A stretch of 64,000 nucleotides of DNA from Planomicrobium sp. Y74 (GCF_003668635.1 NZ_RCWH01000002.1:124001-188000), one strand, 5' to 3'; shown: positions 18,878 through 28,562, counted from the stretch's first letter. Numbers and translations: made by a program. The notes: generated from the letters alone by a model not told the origin.

Positions 18878-18906
18878 TTGTAAGCGCTGACATAATTCTC
18901 TATAAT
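18878..18906 (+). promoter_or_regulatory. Promoter of the lcfA (fatty-acid degradation) operon
   Basis: TTGTAA (18878-18883), 17-base spacer, TATAAT (18901-18906). The -35 box is inside the cre site. Confidence 0.8.
18879..18892. promoter_or_regulatory. cre site (CcpA operator) overlapping the lcfA -35 box
   Basis: TGTAAGCGCTGACA fits the cre consensus TGWAANCGNTNWCA at every position. Its overlap with the -35 box predicts repression in the presence of preferred sugars. CcpA control of lcfA and other FadR-regulon genes is known in B. subtilis. Confidence 0.85.
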
Positions 18907-18957
18907 TAAAAATAGGAATATTCACACGATTCTTATAATGCAAAAGGAGGAAATAGA

Positions 18958-20649
18958 ATGACAGAAAAACCATGGCTTGCGCATTACCCGCCGGAAATTC
19001 CAAAGACCCTGGATTATGAAAGCAAACCGGTACAGGATTATTTGACGCATACCTATGAAACTTCGCCGGATAAAACGGCCATCCATTTTATGGGCAAAGA
19101 TGTGACATACAAGGAATTGTATGACTCAGCGATGAAATTCGCCAGTTATCTACAAGGTCTCGGCATCAAAAAAGGCGACCGGGTGGCCATCATGCTGCCA
19201 AACTCTCCACAGGCCGTTATCGGTTTTTATGGTATTCTTTATGCCGGCGGCGTAGTGGTTATGACCAACCCGTTGTATACAGAGCGTGAAATTGCTTATC
19301 AGATGAAGAATTCTGGAGCAAAAGCGATTCTGGCAATGGATATCCTTTATCCAAGAATATCGAAAGTATTTAAGGATACCGACTTAGAAAATGTTATCAT
19401 TACAGGTGTCAAGGAATACCTTCCTTTCCCGAAAAACATGATTTATCCTTTCATACAGAAAAAGCAATATGGAATTACAGTGAAAGTGGAACATCGTGGA
19501 ACCAATCATTTATTCTCTGAAATTATGAAAACGGCAACCACAGATGTTGCGAAAACCGAATTTGATTTTGAAAATGATCTGGCTCTCCTTCAATATACCG
19601 GAGGAACGACAGGATCACCAAAAGGCGTCATGCTGTCCCATAAAAACTTGATTTCAAATGCGACAATGTGCGATTCCTGGTTGTACAAGACTAAGCACGG
19701 TGAAGAAACGGTTCTCGGCATCATCCCGTTGTTCCATGTCTACGGCTTGACGACTGTGCTGATCTTATCAGTTATGCAGGGCAATAAAATGGTGCTTCTG
19801 CCGAAATTCGATCCTGAAACAGCTTTGAAAACGATCAGTAAACAGAAACCGACTTTATTCCCGGGGGCACCAACGCTGTATATCGGTTTGATGAACCATC
19901 CGGATATCAAGAAATACGACCTATCATCAATCAGCGCATGTTTGAGCGGTTCAGCACCACTGCCGGTCGAAGTACAGGAGAAATTTGAAAGTATTACAGG
20001 CGGCCGTCTGGTAGAAGGCTACGGCTTGACTGAAACTTCCCCTGTCACTCATTCAAATCTTGTATGGGGCGATCGAGTTAAAGGCTCAATCGGATTGCCA
20101 TATCCGGACACAGACTGCAAAGTGTTCCAGCCTGGAACGACTGAAGAAGTGCCGCACGGTGAAATCGGCGAAATCGGCATCAAAGGGCCTCAGGTCATGC
20201 AAGGTTACTGGAATAACCCGGAAGCTACCGCTGCAACGATTGTTGATGGATGGCTGATGACCGGGGACCTCGGATATATGGATGAAGACGGCCATTTCTT
20301 CGTAGTTGACCGTAAGAAAGATATGATCATTGCCGGTGGATTCAATATTTATCCACGCGAGATCGAAGAAATTCTGTATGAAAATGAAGCCATTCAGGAA
20401 TGTGTTGTAGCGGGTATCCCGGATCCATACCGCGGGGAGACAGTGAAAGCGTATATCGTCCTGAAAGAAGGCAAGTCGATTACAGAAGAAGAACTGGATG
20501 CTTATTGCAGAGAACATCTGGCAGCATTCAAAGTACCGCGCATCTATGAATTCCGGACTGAACTTCCGAAAACAGCAGTCGGCAAAATTCTCCGCCGCTC
20601 ACTCATTGATGAAGAGAAGCAGAAGATCAGTGAAGCTGTCCCTTCATAA
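18958..20649 (+). CDS. lcfA: Long-chain fatty acid--CoA ligase
   Basis: 563 residues. AMP-forming acyl-CoA synthetase that activates fatty acids for beta-oxidation at the inner membrane face. Motifs: P-loop YTGGTTGSPKGVMLSH (about 209-224), GYGLTETSP (about 356), TGDLGYMDEDGHFFVVDRKKDMI (about 436-458, catalytic Asp and hinge), and the catalytic Lys in KTAVGKILRR near 546. AAGGAGGAA precedes ATG. First gene of lcfA-fadR-fadB-etfB-etfA, as in B. subtilis. Confidence 0.95.
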   Translation: MTEKPWLAHYPPEIPKTLDYESKPVQDYLTHTYETSPDKTAIHFMGKDVTYKELYDSAMKFASYLQGLGIKKGDRVAIMLPNSPQAVIGFYGILYAGGVVVMTNPLYTEREIAYQMKNSGAKAILAMDILYPRISKVFKDTDLENVIITGVKEYLPFPKNMIYPFIQKKQYGITVKVEHRGTNHLFSEIMKTATTDVAKTEFDFENDLALLQYTGGTTGSPKGVMLSHKNLISNATMCDSWLYKTKHGEETVLGIIPLFHVYGLTTVLILSVMQGNKMVLLPKFDPETALKTISKQKPTLFPGAPTLYIGLMNHPDIKKYDLSSISACLSGSAPLPVEVQEKFESITGGRLVEGYGLTETSPVTHSNLVWGDRVKGSIGLPYPDTDCKVFQPGTTEEVPHGEIGEIGIKGPQVMQGYWNNPEATAATIVDGWLMTGDLGYMDEDGHFFVVDRKKDMIIAGGFNIYPREIEEILYENEAIQECVVAGIPDPYRGETVKAYIVLKEGKSITEEELDAYCREHLAAFKVPRIYEFRTELPKTAVGKILRRSLIDEEKQKISEAVPS

Positions 20650-20652
20650 AGC

Positions 20653-20679
20653 TTGACACAATAAGCAGTAAACTATAAT
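20653..20679 (+). promoter_or_regulatory. Promoter of fadR
   Basis: TTGACA (20653-20658) and TATAAT (20674-20679), spacer 15, shorter than optimal. It starts 4 bases after the lcfA stop codon. Confidence 0.6.
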
Positions 20680-20716
20680 ATGAAAATATGAATGAATCGC
20701 CATTCATATTTTCATA
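20679..20716. promoter_or_regulatory. FadR-type operator within a 16-bp perfect inverted repeat
   Basis: TATGAAAATATGAATG and its exact complement are separated by AATCGC. The centre TGAATGAATCGCCATTCA fits the known Bacillus FadR operator pattern TGAATGAMTANTCATTCA closely. It covers the expected transcription start, implying autorepression relieved by long-chain acyl-CoA. Since a T run follows (20717-20723), the same hairpin could also act as the lcfA terminator. Confidence 0.75.
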
Positions 20717-20736
20717 TTTTTTTGGGTGGTGAGGAT

Positions 20737-21321
20737 TTGGTTAAAAAAGACAAACCGAAATACAAGCAAATAATCGATGCGGCGGTCATCGTGATTGCCG
20801 AAAACGGCTATCATCAGGCGCAGGTATCTAAGATCGCTAAACAAGCCGGGGTAGCGGATGGTACAATTTACTTGTATTTCAAAAACAAGGAAGACATTCT
20901 CATATCTGTTTTCCAGGAGAAGATGGCAGTTTTCGTCAGTAAACTGGAACAGATACTTGAAAAAGATCATTCGGCTGCTGAAAAATTGAAGCACATGATT
21001 GAGAGCCATTTTAGTTTACTGGCGAGCGATATCCATTTGGCTATCGTCACCCAGCTCGAACTCAGGCAGTCAAATACCGAGATCAGGTTAAAGATCAACA
21101 GCGTCCTACGGGAGTATCTTTTGTTGCTTGACCAGATCCTGATCAGCGGCATGGAATCAAATGAATTCGATAAGGATATGGATATCCGCCTTGCCAGACA
21201 GATGGTCTTTGGTACGATGGATGAAACCATAACGACCTGGGTCATGAATGAGCATAAATATGATCTGGTCGAATTGGCTCCGAAAGTCCATCATTTATTG
21301 ATGAAAGGCATGCGTGCCTAA
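20737..21321 (+). CDS. fadR: TetR-family fatty acid degradation repressor FadR
   Basis: 194 residues. The N-terminal TetR HTH reads [35 protein letters not shown] (about 20-54), nearly identical to B. subtilis FadR; the rest is the acyl-CoA-binding domain. The TTG start is chosen because the length and N-terminus ([15 protein letters not shown]) then match FadR, with GGGTGG/GAGG upstream. It represses lcfA, fad and etf genes and is released by long-chain acyl-CoA. Confidence 0.92.
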   Translation: MVKKDKPKYKQIIDAAVIVIAENGYHQAQVSKIAKQAGVADGTIYLYFKNKEDILISVFQEKMAVFVSKLEQILEKDHSAAEKLKHMIESHFSLLASDIHLAIVTQLELRQSNTEIRLKINSVLREYLLLLDQILISGMESNEFDKDMDIRLARQMVFGTMDETITTWVMNEHKYDLVELAPKVHHLLMKGMRA

Positions 21322-21338
21322 GAGAGGGGTTTACCAGT

Positions 21339-22112
21339 ATGGAATTTATCAGTTATCGTGTAGAAGACGGTGTTGCGATTGCAACAATCAACCGTCCGCC
21401 GGCAAATGCCTTGTCGCGTGCTTTAATCATGGAAGTCGATGAATTGCTTAATGCAGTCCAAAACGATGATTCAGTCCGCGCAATCGTATTGCACGGAGAA
21501 GGAAGATTCTTTTCGGCTGGAGCGGACATCAAAGAATTTACGCAAGTCACTTCGGGTGAAGAATTCTCCAAGCTTGCGGCAAGCGGACAGAAAGTTTTTG
21601 AACGGGTGGAAACATTCCATAAGCCTGTTATCGCTGCAATTCACGGAGCCGCTCTTGGAGGCGGACTGGAGCTTGCAATGAGCTGTCAAATGCGTTTTGT
21701 TTCAGAAAATGCTAAGCTTGGATTGCCGGAACTTCAGCTTGGCCTTATTCCTGGCTTTGCAGGTACACAAAGATTGCCGAGATATGTCGGTGTTGCGAAA
21801 GCAGCTGAAATGCTGTTGACTTCCGACCCGATCAGCGGAACGGAAGCTGCGCAATTGGGATTGGCGAACAGAGCGTATCCGGAAGAAGAACTTCTTTCGC
21901 AAGCGCTTACAATCGCCAAGAAGATTGCCAAAAAGAGTCCGGTTTCAGTTAAAGCCGCGATTGATATGCTGCAGTATGCCAAGCATGCGGGCTATCATGA
22001 AGGTGTGGAAGCGGAAGCGAATTCATTTGGCACCGTTTTTGTGTCAGAAGATGCAAAAGAAGGAATCCAGGCGTTTCTGGAAAAACGCGAAGCACATTTT
22101 AAAGGGAAATAA
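21339..22112 (+). CDS. fadB: Enoyl-CoA hydratase
   Basis: 257 residues, crotonase fold. Hydrates trans-2-enoyl-CoA in beta-oxidation. Oxyanion-hole segments [10 protein letters not shown] (about 64-73) and [14 protein letters not shown] (about 104-117) are present, and the catalytic Glu lies in [12 protein letters not shown] (about 128-139). Follows fadR by 17 bases with GAGAGGGG before ATG. Confidence 0.93.
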   Translation: MEFISYRVEDGVAIATINRPPANALSRALIMEVDELLNAVQNDDSVRAIVLHGEGRFFSAGADIKEFTQVTSGEEFSKLAASGQKVFERVETFHKPVIAAIHGAALGGGLELAMSCQMRFVSENAKLGLPELQLGLIPGFAGTQRLPRYVGVAKAAEMLLTSDPISGTEAAQLGLANRAYPEEELLSQALTIAKKIAKKSPVSVKAAIDMLQYAKHAGYHEGVEAEANSFGTVFVSEDAKEGIQAFLEKREAHFKGK

Positions 22113-22132
22113 TACTTGGGAGGTCTACGTTA

Positions 22133-22906
22133 ATGAACATTTATGTATTAGTTAAACGTACATTCGACACAGAAGAGAAATTAGTCATTTCTGGCGGCAA
22201 GATTCAGGAAGACGGAGCAGAATTCATCATCAATCCATACGATGAATATGCAATCGAAGAAGCGATCAATGTCCGCGATGAGCACGGCGGTGAAGTCACT
22301 GTCATCACGATGGGCGGAGAAGACGCTGAGAAACAGCTTCGTACAGCACTTGCTATGGGTGCAGACAAAGCGGTTCTTATCAACACTGAAGACGATGTAG
22401 AAGAAATGGACCAATTCACTTCAGCTTACATATTGGCTGAATATCTGAAAGATAAAGAAGCTGACCTTATCCTTGCGGGTAACGTTGCAATCGACGGCGG
22501 TTCAGGACAAGTCGGACCACGTGTTGCAGACCTGTTGGATATCAACTATGTTACAACGATCACCAGCCTTAAAATCGAAGGCGAAAAAGTAACGATCGTC
22601 CGCGATATCGAAGGAGACGCTGAAGAGCTTGAAACTTCATTGCCGTTGCTGGTAACTGCACAGCAAGGTTTGAACGAGCCGCGCTATCCATCACTTCCAG
22701 GAATCATGAAAGCGAAGAAAAAGCCGCTTGAAGAACTTGAACTGGATGACCTTGATATCGACGAAGACGACGTTGAAGCTAAAACAGAAACAATCGAAAT
22801 CTACTTGCCGCCAGCTAAAGCTGCAGGCCGTATTCTTGAAGGCGACATTTCCAACCAGGTAACTGAACTTGTCGGCTTGCTGAAGAACGAAGCAAAAGTA
22901 ATATAA
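22133..22906 (+). CDS. etfB: Electron transfer flavoprotein beta subunit
   Basis: 257 residues. Has the ETF beta start MNIYVLVKRTFDTEEK and the nucleotide-binding signature LLVTAQQGLNEPRYPSLPGIMKAKKKP (about 169-195). Forms a heterodimer with EtfA that carries FAD (and AMP) and passes electrons from acyl-CoA dehydrogenases to the quinone pool. Ribosome site GGGAGGTC. Separated from etfA by a 300-base repeat, unlike the tight pair in most relatives. Confidence 0.95.
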   Translation: MNIYVLVKRTFDTEEKLVISGGKIQEDGAEFIINPYDEYAIEEAINVRDEHGGEVTVITMGGEDAEKQLRTALAMGADKAVLINTEDDVEEMDQFTSAYILAEYLKDKEADLILAGNVAIDGGSGQVGPRVADLLDINYVTTITSLKIEGEKVTIVRDIEGDAEELETSLPLLVTAQQGLNEPRYPSLPGIMKAKKKPLEELELDDLDIDEDDVEAKTETIEIYLPPAKAAGRILEGDISNQVTELVGLLKNEAKVI

Positions 22907-22914
22907 ACAAGAAA

Positions 22915-23190
22915 AGCGACGGCGCCCGCTAAGCTCCGAAGGTATAAGACAGACTAGCGAAGACAGACTAGCGAAGACAGTTGGATTGCTACTGCAAGGG
23001 TTCAATATAAAACCATGCTCCTGCATCGCTTCGCTGCTTCGTCGCAAAGACATAGCCTTGCAAGCGTCGGCTAATGTCTTCGCAGCTGGGCGGACTTATG
23101 ACCCGAAGAGCTGGGCCGCCGGAGCCTGGACAAAGAAAAGCGGAAACAGCCGATGTGTCAACTGGCCGTCCCGTTTCAAACAGATAAAAT
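22915..23190 (+). repeat. Dispersed repeat family R2, copy a, with an inserted segment
   Basis: Starts AAAGCGACGGCGCCCG...GCTCCGAAGG and ends GGACTTATGACCCGAAGAGC...GCCGGAGCCTGGAC, as does copy b at 24199-24320. A tandem AGACAGACTAGCGA duplication and about 130 extra bases (22970-23085) interrupt it. The extra part resembles the GCTCCTGCATC...GCTTCGTCGC module seen at 18510 and 57408. Confidence 0.75.
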
Positions 23191-23229
23191 GATTCGAGTT
23201 TTTACATCTACTTAGGAGGTAAACGGACT

Positions 23230-24195
23230 ATGTCGAAAAAAGTATTAGTATTGGGCGAAACGCGTGAAGGTTCTTTGCGTAACGTTTCATTTGAAGCAAT
23301 TGCCGCAGCTAAAAAAGTCTCCGGCGGCGGAGAAGTAGTAAGTGTTTTGATCGGTGATTCAGTTGCTGAATTCGGAGCTGAATTGGTGAATTACGGTGCT
23401 GACCGTGTAATCACTGTCGAACATCCGCACTTGAAATCATATACTTCTGATGGCTACAGCCAGGCTATGATGGCTGTTATCGACCAAGAGCAGCCGGAAG
23501 CATTGGTCTTCGGCCATACAGCTGTCGGTAAAGATCTTTCTCCAAAAATCGCTTCCAAATTGCAAACTGGTTTGATCTCTGATGTTACAGATATCGAAGG
23601 AGAAGACGATGATGCAGTATACATCCGTCCGATCTACTCAGGTAAAGCATTTGAAAAAGTGAAAAATAAAGGCGGAATCGACTTTATCACAATCCGTCCA
23701 AACAACATTGCGCCTCTTGAAAGAGAAGAGCGTTCTGGTGATGTCAGCTCATTGTCAGTAGACATCACAAACTTGCGTACAATCATCCAAAACGTTGTCC
23801 GCAAATCTGCTGAAGGTGTTGACCTTTCAGAAGCGAAAGTCATCATTGCAGGCGGACGCGGCGTGAAGAGTGCAGAAGGCTTTGAGCCATTGCAGGAACT
23901 TGCTGACCTTCTTGGCGGAGCAGTTGGCGCATCACGTGGAGCATGTGACGCGGATTACGTCGATTACTCACTTCAAATCGGCCAGACTGGTAAAGTCGTT
24001 ACACCTGACCTTTACATTGCAGCCGGCATCTCCGGTGCTATCCAGCATTTGGCTGGTATGTCCAACTCAAAAGTGATCGTGGCAATCAACAAAGATCCAG
24101 AAGCGAACATTTTCAAAGTTGCTGACTACGGTATCGTTGGAGACTTGTTCGAAGTTATTCCAATGCTGACTGAAGAGTTTAAGAAAGTAATGTGA
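23230..24195 (+). CDS. etfA: Electron transfer flavoprotein alpha subunit
   Basis: 321 residues. The C-terminal FAD-binding signature is visible: [35 protein letters not shown] (about 261-295), followed by [14 protein letters not shown]. Partner of EtfB. AGGAGG lies 9 bases before ATG. With a full repeat between the genes, mRNA continuity from etfB depends on read-through of R2. Confidence 0.96.
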   Translation: MSKKVLVLGETREGSLRNVSFEAIAAAKKVSGGGEVVSVLIGDSVAEFGAELVNYGADRVITVEHPHLKSYTSDGYSQAMMAVIDQEQPEALVFGHTAVGKDLSPKIASKLQTGLISDVTDIEGEDDDAVYIRPIYSGKAFEKVKNKGGIDFITIRPNNIAPLEREERSGDVSSLSVDITNLRTIIQNVVRKSAEGVDLSEAKVIIAGGRGVKSAEGFEPLQELADLLGGAVGASRGACDADYVDYSLQIGQTGKVVTPDLYIAAGISGAIQHLAGMSNSKVIVAINKDPEANIFKVADYGIVGDLFEVIPMLTEEFKKVM

Positions 24196-24198
24196 TCA

Positions 24199-24320
24199 GA
24201 AAAGCGACGGCGCCCGTTCAGCTCCGAAAGGCATAAGGCAGACCAGCAGAGTGGCGTTCTTTGCCACGGCAGCTGGGTTGACTTATGACCCGAGGAGTTG
24301 GGCAGCCGGAGTCTAGACAA
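24199..24320 (+). repeat. Dispersed repeat family R2, copy b
   Basis: About 120 bases matching the two ends of copy a without its insert: GCGACGGCGCCCG near 24202, GCTCCGAAAGGCATAAG, then GACTTATGACCCGAGGAG and GCCGGAGTCTAGAC. Non-coding, starting 5 bases after etfA's stop codon. Confidence 0.75.
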
Positions 24321-24326
24321 TTAATT

Positions 24327-24352
24327 AAGGCCTGCAATCTGCAGGCCTTTTT
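24327..24352 (+). terminator. Terminator after etfA
   Basis: 10-bp stem AAGGCCTGCA / TGCAGGCCTT followed by TTT. Confidence 0.9.
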
Positions 24353-24422
24353 CTTTCGTTTATTCAGCGCCTAACAGGGTAAACCAGGAGTAGGCAAAAA
24401 AATAGCTAGTGAAAAATACGCG

Positions 24423-24431
24423 TGCTATAAT
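24423..24431 (+). promoter_or_regulatory. Extended -10 promoter of trxA
   Basis: TGCTATAAT with weak -35, 38 bases before the trxA start. Confidence 0.6.
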
Positions 24432-24468
24432 TTGAATATAGTTTGGTAAAACTAAGGAGGAATTATTC

Positions 24469-24783
24469 ATGGCAATTGTACACGGAACAGATCAGAACTT
24501 TTCACAGGAAGTATCAGAAGGATTAGTACTAGTTGATTTTTGGGCAACTTGGTGCGGGCCTTGTAAAATGATCGCTCCTGTATTGGAAGAGCTTGACGCT
24601 GAAATGAGCGATAAAGTGAAAATCGTAAAAGTGGACGTTGATGAAAACCAGGAAACAGCTGGACAATACGGCATCATGTCAATTCCGACTCTTCTATTGA
24701 TGAAAGACGGAGAAACAGTAGATAAAGTTGTAGGCTTCCGACCAAAAGAAGCATTGGCTGATTTGGTTAACCAACACGCATAA
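24469..24783 (+). CDS. trxA: Thioredoxin
   Basis: 104 residues with the WCGPC active site (about 28-32) and the conserved cis-Pro in SIPTLLLM (about 73). Cytosolic disulphide reductase. AAGGAGGAA before the start; own promoter and terminator, so it is likely monocistronic. Confidence 0.97.
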   Translation: MAIVHGTDQNFSQEVSEGLVLVDFWATWCGPCKMIAPVLEELDAEMSDKVKIVKVDVDENQETAGQYGIMSIPTLLLMKDGETVDKVVGFRPKEALADLVNQHA

Positions 24784-24788
24784 TTCTT

Positions 24789-24816
24789 AACCGGGTCCAT
24801 GGTGGCCCGGTTTTTT
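24789..24816 (+). terminator. Terminator after trxA
   Basis: AACCGGG...CCCGGTT hairpin with six T. Confidence 0.85.
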
Positions 24817-24830
24817 AATAGGGTGAGAAT

Positions 24831-26624
24831 ATGGCAAACGAATTGATTCAACATAAATTAGCAGTACTGCCGGATCAGCCCGGCTGTTACCTCATGAAGG
24901 ACCGGCAGGATACAATCATTTATGTAGGCAAGGCGAAGGTGCTGAAAAATCGCGTGCGCTCTTATTTTACAGGCAGCCACGATGCCAAAACACAGCGCCT
25001 GGTCAATGAAATCGAGGATTTCGAATACATCGTCACGTCTTCAGATAAAGAAGCGCTGATTTTGGAATTGAATCTCATCAAGAAATACGATCCGAAATAC
25101 AATATCATGCTGAAAGACGATAAATCCTATCCTTATTTGAAAATAACCGGTGAGCGGCATCCGAAACTGATCATTACACGCCAGGTGAAGAAAGATAAAG
25201 GGAAGTATTTCGGCCCTTATCCGAATGCCTATTCGGCGAGTGAAACAAAAAAATTGCTCGACCGCTTGTACCCATTGCGGAAATGCCATCAGATGCCGGA
25301 CCGCGCCTGCCTTTATTATCATATGGGGCAGTGTCTTGCGCCGTGCATAAAACCGGTTGAAAAAGAGACTTATACGGAAATGATCGATGCCATTTCGAAA
25401 TTCCTGAATGGCGGTTTCCGCGAAGTCAAACAAGACCTGGTAGAGAAAATGTCTGAGGCAGCTGAAAACCTGGAGTTTGAACGTGCCAAGGAATACCGTG
25501 ACCAGATCAGCCACATTGAAAACGTCATGGAAAAACAGAAAATGGCGATGAACGATTTCACCAACCGCGATGTTTTCGGCTATGCCGTCGACAAAGGCTG
25601 GATGTGCGTCCAGGTCTTTTTCGTGCGCCAGGGCAAATTAATCGAACGGGACGTTTCGCTGTTTCCGCTTTACCGCGATCCTCAGGAAGAATTCATGACT
25701 TACCTCGGCCAGTTTTATGAGAAGTCGAATCATGTGAAACCGAATGAGATTTTATTGCCGGAGGGTGAAGACGCAGAGCTGGTCAAGGATTGGCTCGGTG
25801 TCCGTACGCTTGTGCCGCAGCGTGGCAAGAAGAAAGATCTTGTGCTGCTGGCGAAGAAAAATGCTGAAATCTCGATTAAAGAGAAGTTCCAGCTGCTTGA
25901 ACGGCAGGAAGAACGGACAATCGGAGCTTGCCAGGAACTTGGCGAGGCGATGAATATCGAGACGCCTCTGCGAATCGAAGCGTTCGATAACTCGCATATC
26001 CAAGGAGCCGATGCCGTATCCGCAATGATTACGTTCATCGATGGCAAGCCTTCCAAAAAGGATTACCGCAAGTACAAAACGCGTACAGGCTCGAAGCCCG
26101 ATGATTATGCAGCTATGCGTGAAGTCATACGGCGCCGCTATTCACGGGTGCTGAAAGACGGATTGCCGTTGCCTGACCTGATCGTCATTGACGGCGGGAA
26201 AGGGCAGATGTCATCGGCGCGCGAGATTCTTGAAGATGAGCTTGGCCTGTCGATTCCGATCGCCGGCCTGGCGAAAGATGACAAGCACCAAACCTCGCAA
26301 TTATTATACGGCGACCCGGTCGAAGTGGTGCCGCTGAAACGGACGAGCGAGGCGTTTTACCTGATGCAGCGCATACAGGATGAAGTCCACCGGTTTGTCA
26401 TCACATTCCACCGCCAATTGCGCGGCAAGAATTCAATCGTTTCGGCGCTCGACGGGCTGGAAGGCGTCGGTCCGAAACGCCGGCAGCAATTGCTCAAGCA
26501 TTTTGGATCTGTCAAACGAATCAAAGAAGCGGACACAGTTCAGTTGATGGAAGCGGGCATGCCGGAAAAACTGGCTGAATCGATTCATCGGCATTTTGCC
26601 GAAGAAACATTGTCATCTGAATAA
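24831..26624 (+). CDS. uvrC: Excinuclease ABC subunit C
   Basis: 597 residues, normal length. GIY-YIG nuclease at the N-terminus ([20 protein letters not shown], about 17-36), Cys-rich segment ([21 protein letters not shown]), UVR domain (about 196-231), RNase H-like second nuclease ([12 protein letters not shown], about 383) and C-terminal HhH pair ([17 protein letters not shown]). Makes the dual incisions in nucleotide excision repair. Confidence 0.97.
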   Translation: MANELIQHKLAVLPDQPGCYLMKDRQDTIIYVGKAKVLKNRVRSYFTGSHDAKTQRLVNEIEDFEYIVTSSDKEALILELNLIKKYDPKYNIMLKDDKSYPYLKITGERHPKLIITRQVKKDKGKYFGPYPNAYSASETKKLLDRLYPLRKCHQMPDRACLYYHMGQCLAPCIKPVEKETYTEMIDAISKFLNGGFREVKQDLVEKMSEAAENLEFERAKEYRDQISHIENVMEKQKMAMNDFTNRDVFGYAVDKGWMCVQVFFVRQGKLIERDVSLFPLYRDPQEEFMTYLGQFYEKSNHVKPNEILLPEGEDAELVKDWLGVRTLVPQRGKKKDLVLLAKKNAEISIKEKFQLLERQEERTIGACQELGEAMNIETPLRIEAFDNSHIQGADAVSAMITFIDGKPSKKDYRKYKTRTGSKPDDYAAMREVIRRRYSRVLKDGLPLPDLIVIDGGKGQMSSAREILEDELGLSIPIAGLAKDDKHQTSQLLYGDPVEVVPLKRTSEAFYLMQRIQDEVHRFVITFHRQLRGKNSIVSALDGLEGVGPKRRQQLLKHFGSVKRIKEADTVQLMEAGMPEKLAESIHRHFAEETLSSE

Positions 26625-26669
26625 GTTCGTGTTATTGTAATAAACATAAATTGAATCACTTGTAAAAGT

Positions 26670-26838
26670 GGTGATAGAGGCGCGGGCGTCAAAAGTAGCC
26701 ATCCGGAGATTTGCAGAATCTGTGAAGGATGAGGAAAGGGACGACCGCCGAAGTGTGTGAAGGCTGCAGCCGAACATGCTGGTTCTGCATTTAAGAGATG
26801 CAGGGCTGTCAGAGTCAAACTCTGGAGGGCTATCTCAC
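26670..26838 (+). ncRNA. Lysine riboswitch (L-box) upstream of lysC
   Basis: P1 stem GTGATAG / CTATCTCAC encloses conserved L-box elements: GAGGCGCGGG, AAGTAGCC, GGAAAGGGACGACCGCCGAAG and the paired AGAGTC...GACTCT-like arm. Followed by a regulated terminator. Lysine binding should terminate lysC transcription. Confidence 0.92.
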
Positions 26839-26866
26839 ATGGACGTATTTTCGTACATGATAAAAG

Positions 26867-26903
26867 AGGTAGTTTGCCGGATCGACGGCAAGCTGCCTTT
26901 TTT
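26867..26903 (+). terminator. Lysine-regulated intrinsic terminator
   Basis: AGGTAGTTTGCCG pairs with CGGCAAGCTGCCT (with G-U pairs), then six T: the expression platform of the L-box. Confidence 0.9.
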
Positions 26904-26996
26904 CGTGTCTGGTACTGGTATCCTTTTTGAAGACTGAAATGGATGCAGGCGCTTTTCATGCTGGGGGCCACATAATAATGTGGGAGTGGATGATTA

Positions 26997-28208
26997 ATGG
27001 AAACGATTGTTATGAAATTTGGCGGAACTTCGGTGGCGACGCCTGAAAAGATTATCGGAGTAGCGAAAAAGGCTATTGCCGAGAAAGAGAAAGGCAAGCG
27101 TGTCGTGATCGTCGTGTCCGCAATGGGCAAAACGACAGACACTTTGCTCGGACTGGCATCGGAAATTTCTGCCGAACCGCCGAAACGGGAGATGGACATG
27201 CTTCTTGCGACCGGTGAGCAGGTGACAATTTCATTGCTTGCGATGGCTTTTAAGCAGCTTGGCCACGAAGCGGTGTCGTTCACCGGCTGGCAGGCAGGCA
27301 TCGAAACAGAATCTGTTCCGCGCAATGCGCGCATTGAAAAAATCCATACCGAACGCCTTGAAGCGGTCCTGAACAGTGGATTTTTCGCTGTAGTGGCCGG
27401 CTTTCAGGGCGTCGACCGCATCGGCAACATCACAACGCTCGGCCGCGGCGGTTCCGACACAACTGCTGTCGCGCTCGCAGCAGCGTTGAAAGCTGAGAAA
27501 TGTGATATCTACACGGATGTCGACGGCGTTTATACGTCAGATCCCCGTTTTGTAAACGGTGCGCGCAAGCTGGAGCAAATATCCTACGATGAAATGCTTG
27601 AGCTCGCAAACCTAGGCGCAGGCGTACTTCATCCGCGTGCCGTGGAATTCGCTAAAAATAATAATGTCCCATTAACCGTTCGGGCGAGCTATTCCGACGA
27701 ACCGGGAACTATCATACAAGAGGTGGTCACTGTGGAAAAAAATCTTATCGTCCGTGGCGTAGCATTCGAGTCCGGTATTGCCCGTGTAACCGTTACATAC
27801 AATAAACCCTTCAACGGTTCACTCGCGAATATTTTCATGACGCTGGCTGAAAATCATATCGATGTCGACATCATCGTACAAAGCATTTCGGAAGAATTCC
27901 AGCCTTCCGTTTCATTTTCAATAAAAGAGGATAGCCTGGAAGAAGTGCGTCGTGTACTCGATGACAATAAAGAAGCGATCGGCTTCAAGTCGACCGAATT
28001 TGAAGTCGGCCTGTCAAAAGTCTCAATCGTCGGCTCCGGCATGGTATCCAATCCAGGTGTCGCTGCCCGCATGTTCGATATCCTGCGGATGTCGGAAATT
28101 CCGGTCAAAATGGTCAGTACCTCGGAAATCAAGATTTCCGTAGTTGTGCCTGGGGGAGACATGGAGAAATCCGCGAATGCGTTGCATGAGGCTTATGGGT
28201 TGGGTTGA
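26997..28208 (+). CDS. lysC: Lysine-sensitive aspartokinase II, alpha subunit
   Basis: 403 residues. N-terminal kinase domain starts VMKFGGTSVATPEKI (about 4-18) and contains TTLGRGGSDTTAVALA (about 142-157) and DVDGVYTSDPR; two ACT domains follow (about 262-400). Phosphorylates aspartate at the start of the lysine/threonine/methionine and diaminopimelate pathway. Controlled by the upstream lysine riboswitch. An internal start codes for the beta subunit (separate entry). Confidence 0.95.
   Translation: METIVMKFGGTSVATPEKIIGVAKKAIAEKEKGKRVVIVVSAMGKTTDTLLGLASEISAEPPKREMDMLLATGEQVTISLLAMAFKQLGHEAVSFTGWQAGIETESVPRNARIEKIHTERLEAVLNSGFFAVVAGFQGVDRIGNITTLGRGGSDTTAVALAAALKAEKCDIYTDVDGVYTSDPRFVNGARKLEQISYDEMLELANLGAGVLHPRAVEFAKNNNVPLTVRASYSDEPGTIIQEVVTVEKNLIVRGVAFESGIARVTVTYNKPFNGSLANIFMTLAENHIDVDIIVQSISEEFQPSVSFSIKEDSLEEVRRVLDDNKEAIGFKSTEFEVGLSKVSIVGSGMVSNPGVAARMFDILRMSEIPVKMVSTSEIKISVVVPGGDMEKSANALHEAYGLG
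27732..28208 (+). CDS. lysC: Aspartokinase II beta subunit (internal in-frame start)
   Basis: GTG at 27732 (residue 246 of the alpha chain) has its own ribosome site AGAGGTGG 5-6 bases upstream and begins MEKNLIVRGVAFE. B. subtilis lysC makes a beta subunit from an internal start at the same position, giving an alpha2beta2 enzyme. The product is the ACT regulatory region only, 158 residues. Confidence 0.75.
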   Translation: MEKNLIVRGVAFESGIARVTVTYNKPFNGSLANIFMTLAENHIDVDIIVQSISEEFQPSVSFSIKEDSLEEVRRVLDDNKEAIGFKSTEFEVGLSKVSIVGSGMVSNPGVAARMFDILRMSEIPVKMVSTSEIKISVVVPGGDMEKSANALHEAYGLG

Positions 28209-28293
28209 AGATTCGAAAAGGGAAGGTTCTTGTTCTCGGTATATGTACCGGAAATTTTTGCAAGGTAAAATAGTTAAATGGAATTTTATTCTG

Positions 28294-28317
28294 AACCCGG
28301 CGATTGCCGGGTTTTTT
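28294..28317 (+). terminator. Terminator after lysC
   Basis: Perfect 8-bp stem AACCCGGC / GCCGGGTT, loop GATT, then T run. Confidence 0.9.
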
Positions 28318-28366
28318 GTATTTTTAAGTGTAAAAAAAGACATTGTTATACTTAAGAGCAAGAGCG

Positions 28367-28430
28367 GATTTTTCGCCGTGGCGGAAAAATCCAATGTCTG
28401 GAGGAAATCTTCGCGTATGCGGAGATTTTT
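28367..28430 (+). other. Two further hairpins between lysC and the second NERD gene
   Basis: GGATTTTTCGCC/GGCGGAAAAATCC (28367-28391) and AAATCTTCGC/GCGGAGATTTTTT (28404-28430, with a T run). The second could be another terminator. No gene in 28209-28562. Confidence 0.5.
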
Positions 28431-28506
28431 TCAATATATGTTTTTCTTGTTCAGCATTTAAGATTCAAAATTAGTTTTTTCGGTTCAGCATTGAGGATTG
28501 GAGTAG

Positions 28507-28515
28507 TGCTATAAT
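28507..28515 (+). promoter_or_regulatory. Extended -10 promoter for the second NERD gene
   Basis: TGCTATAAT, identical to the element before the first NERD gene, 47 bases before the start here as well. Confidence 0.6.
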
Positions 28516-28562
28516 TCAGTTAATTACAAGGGGAGGCGGCGGTTCGGATAGGGGAGAAAAGT

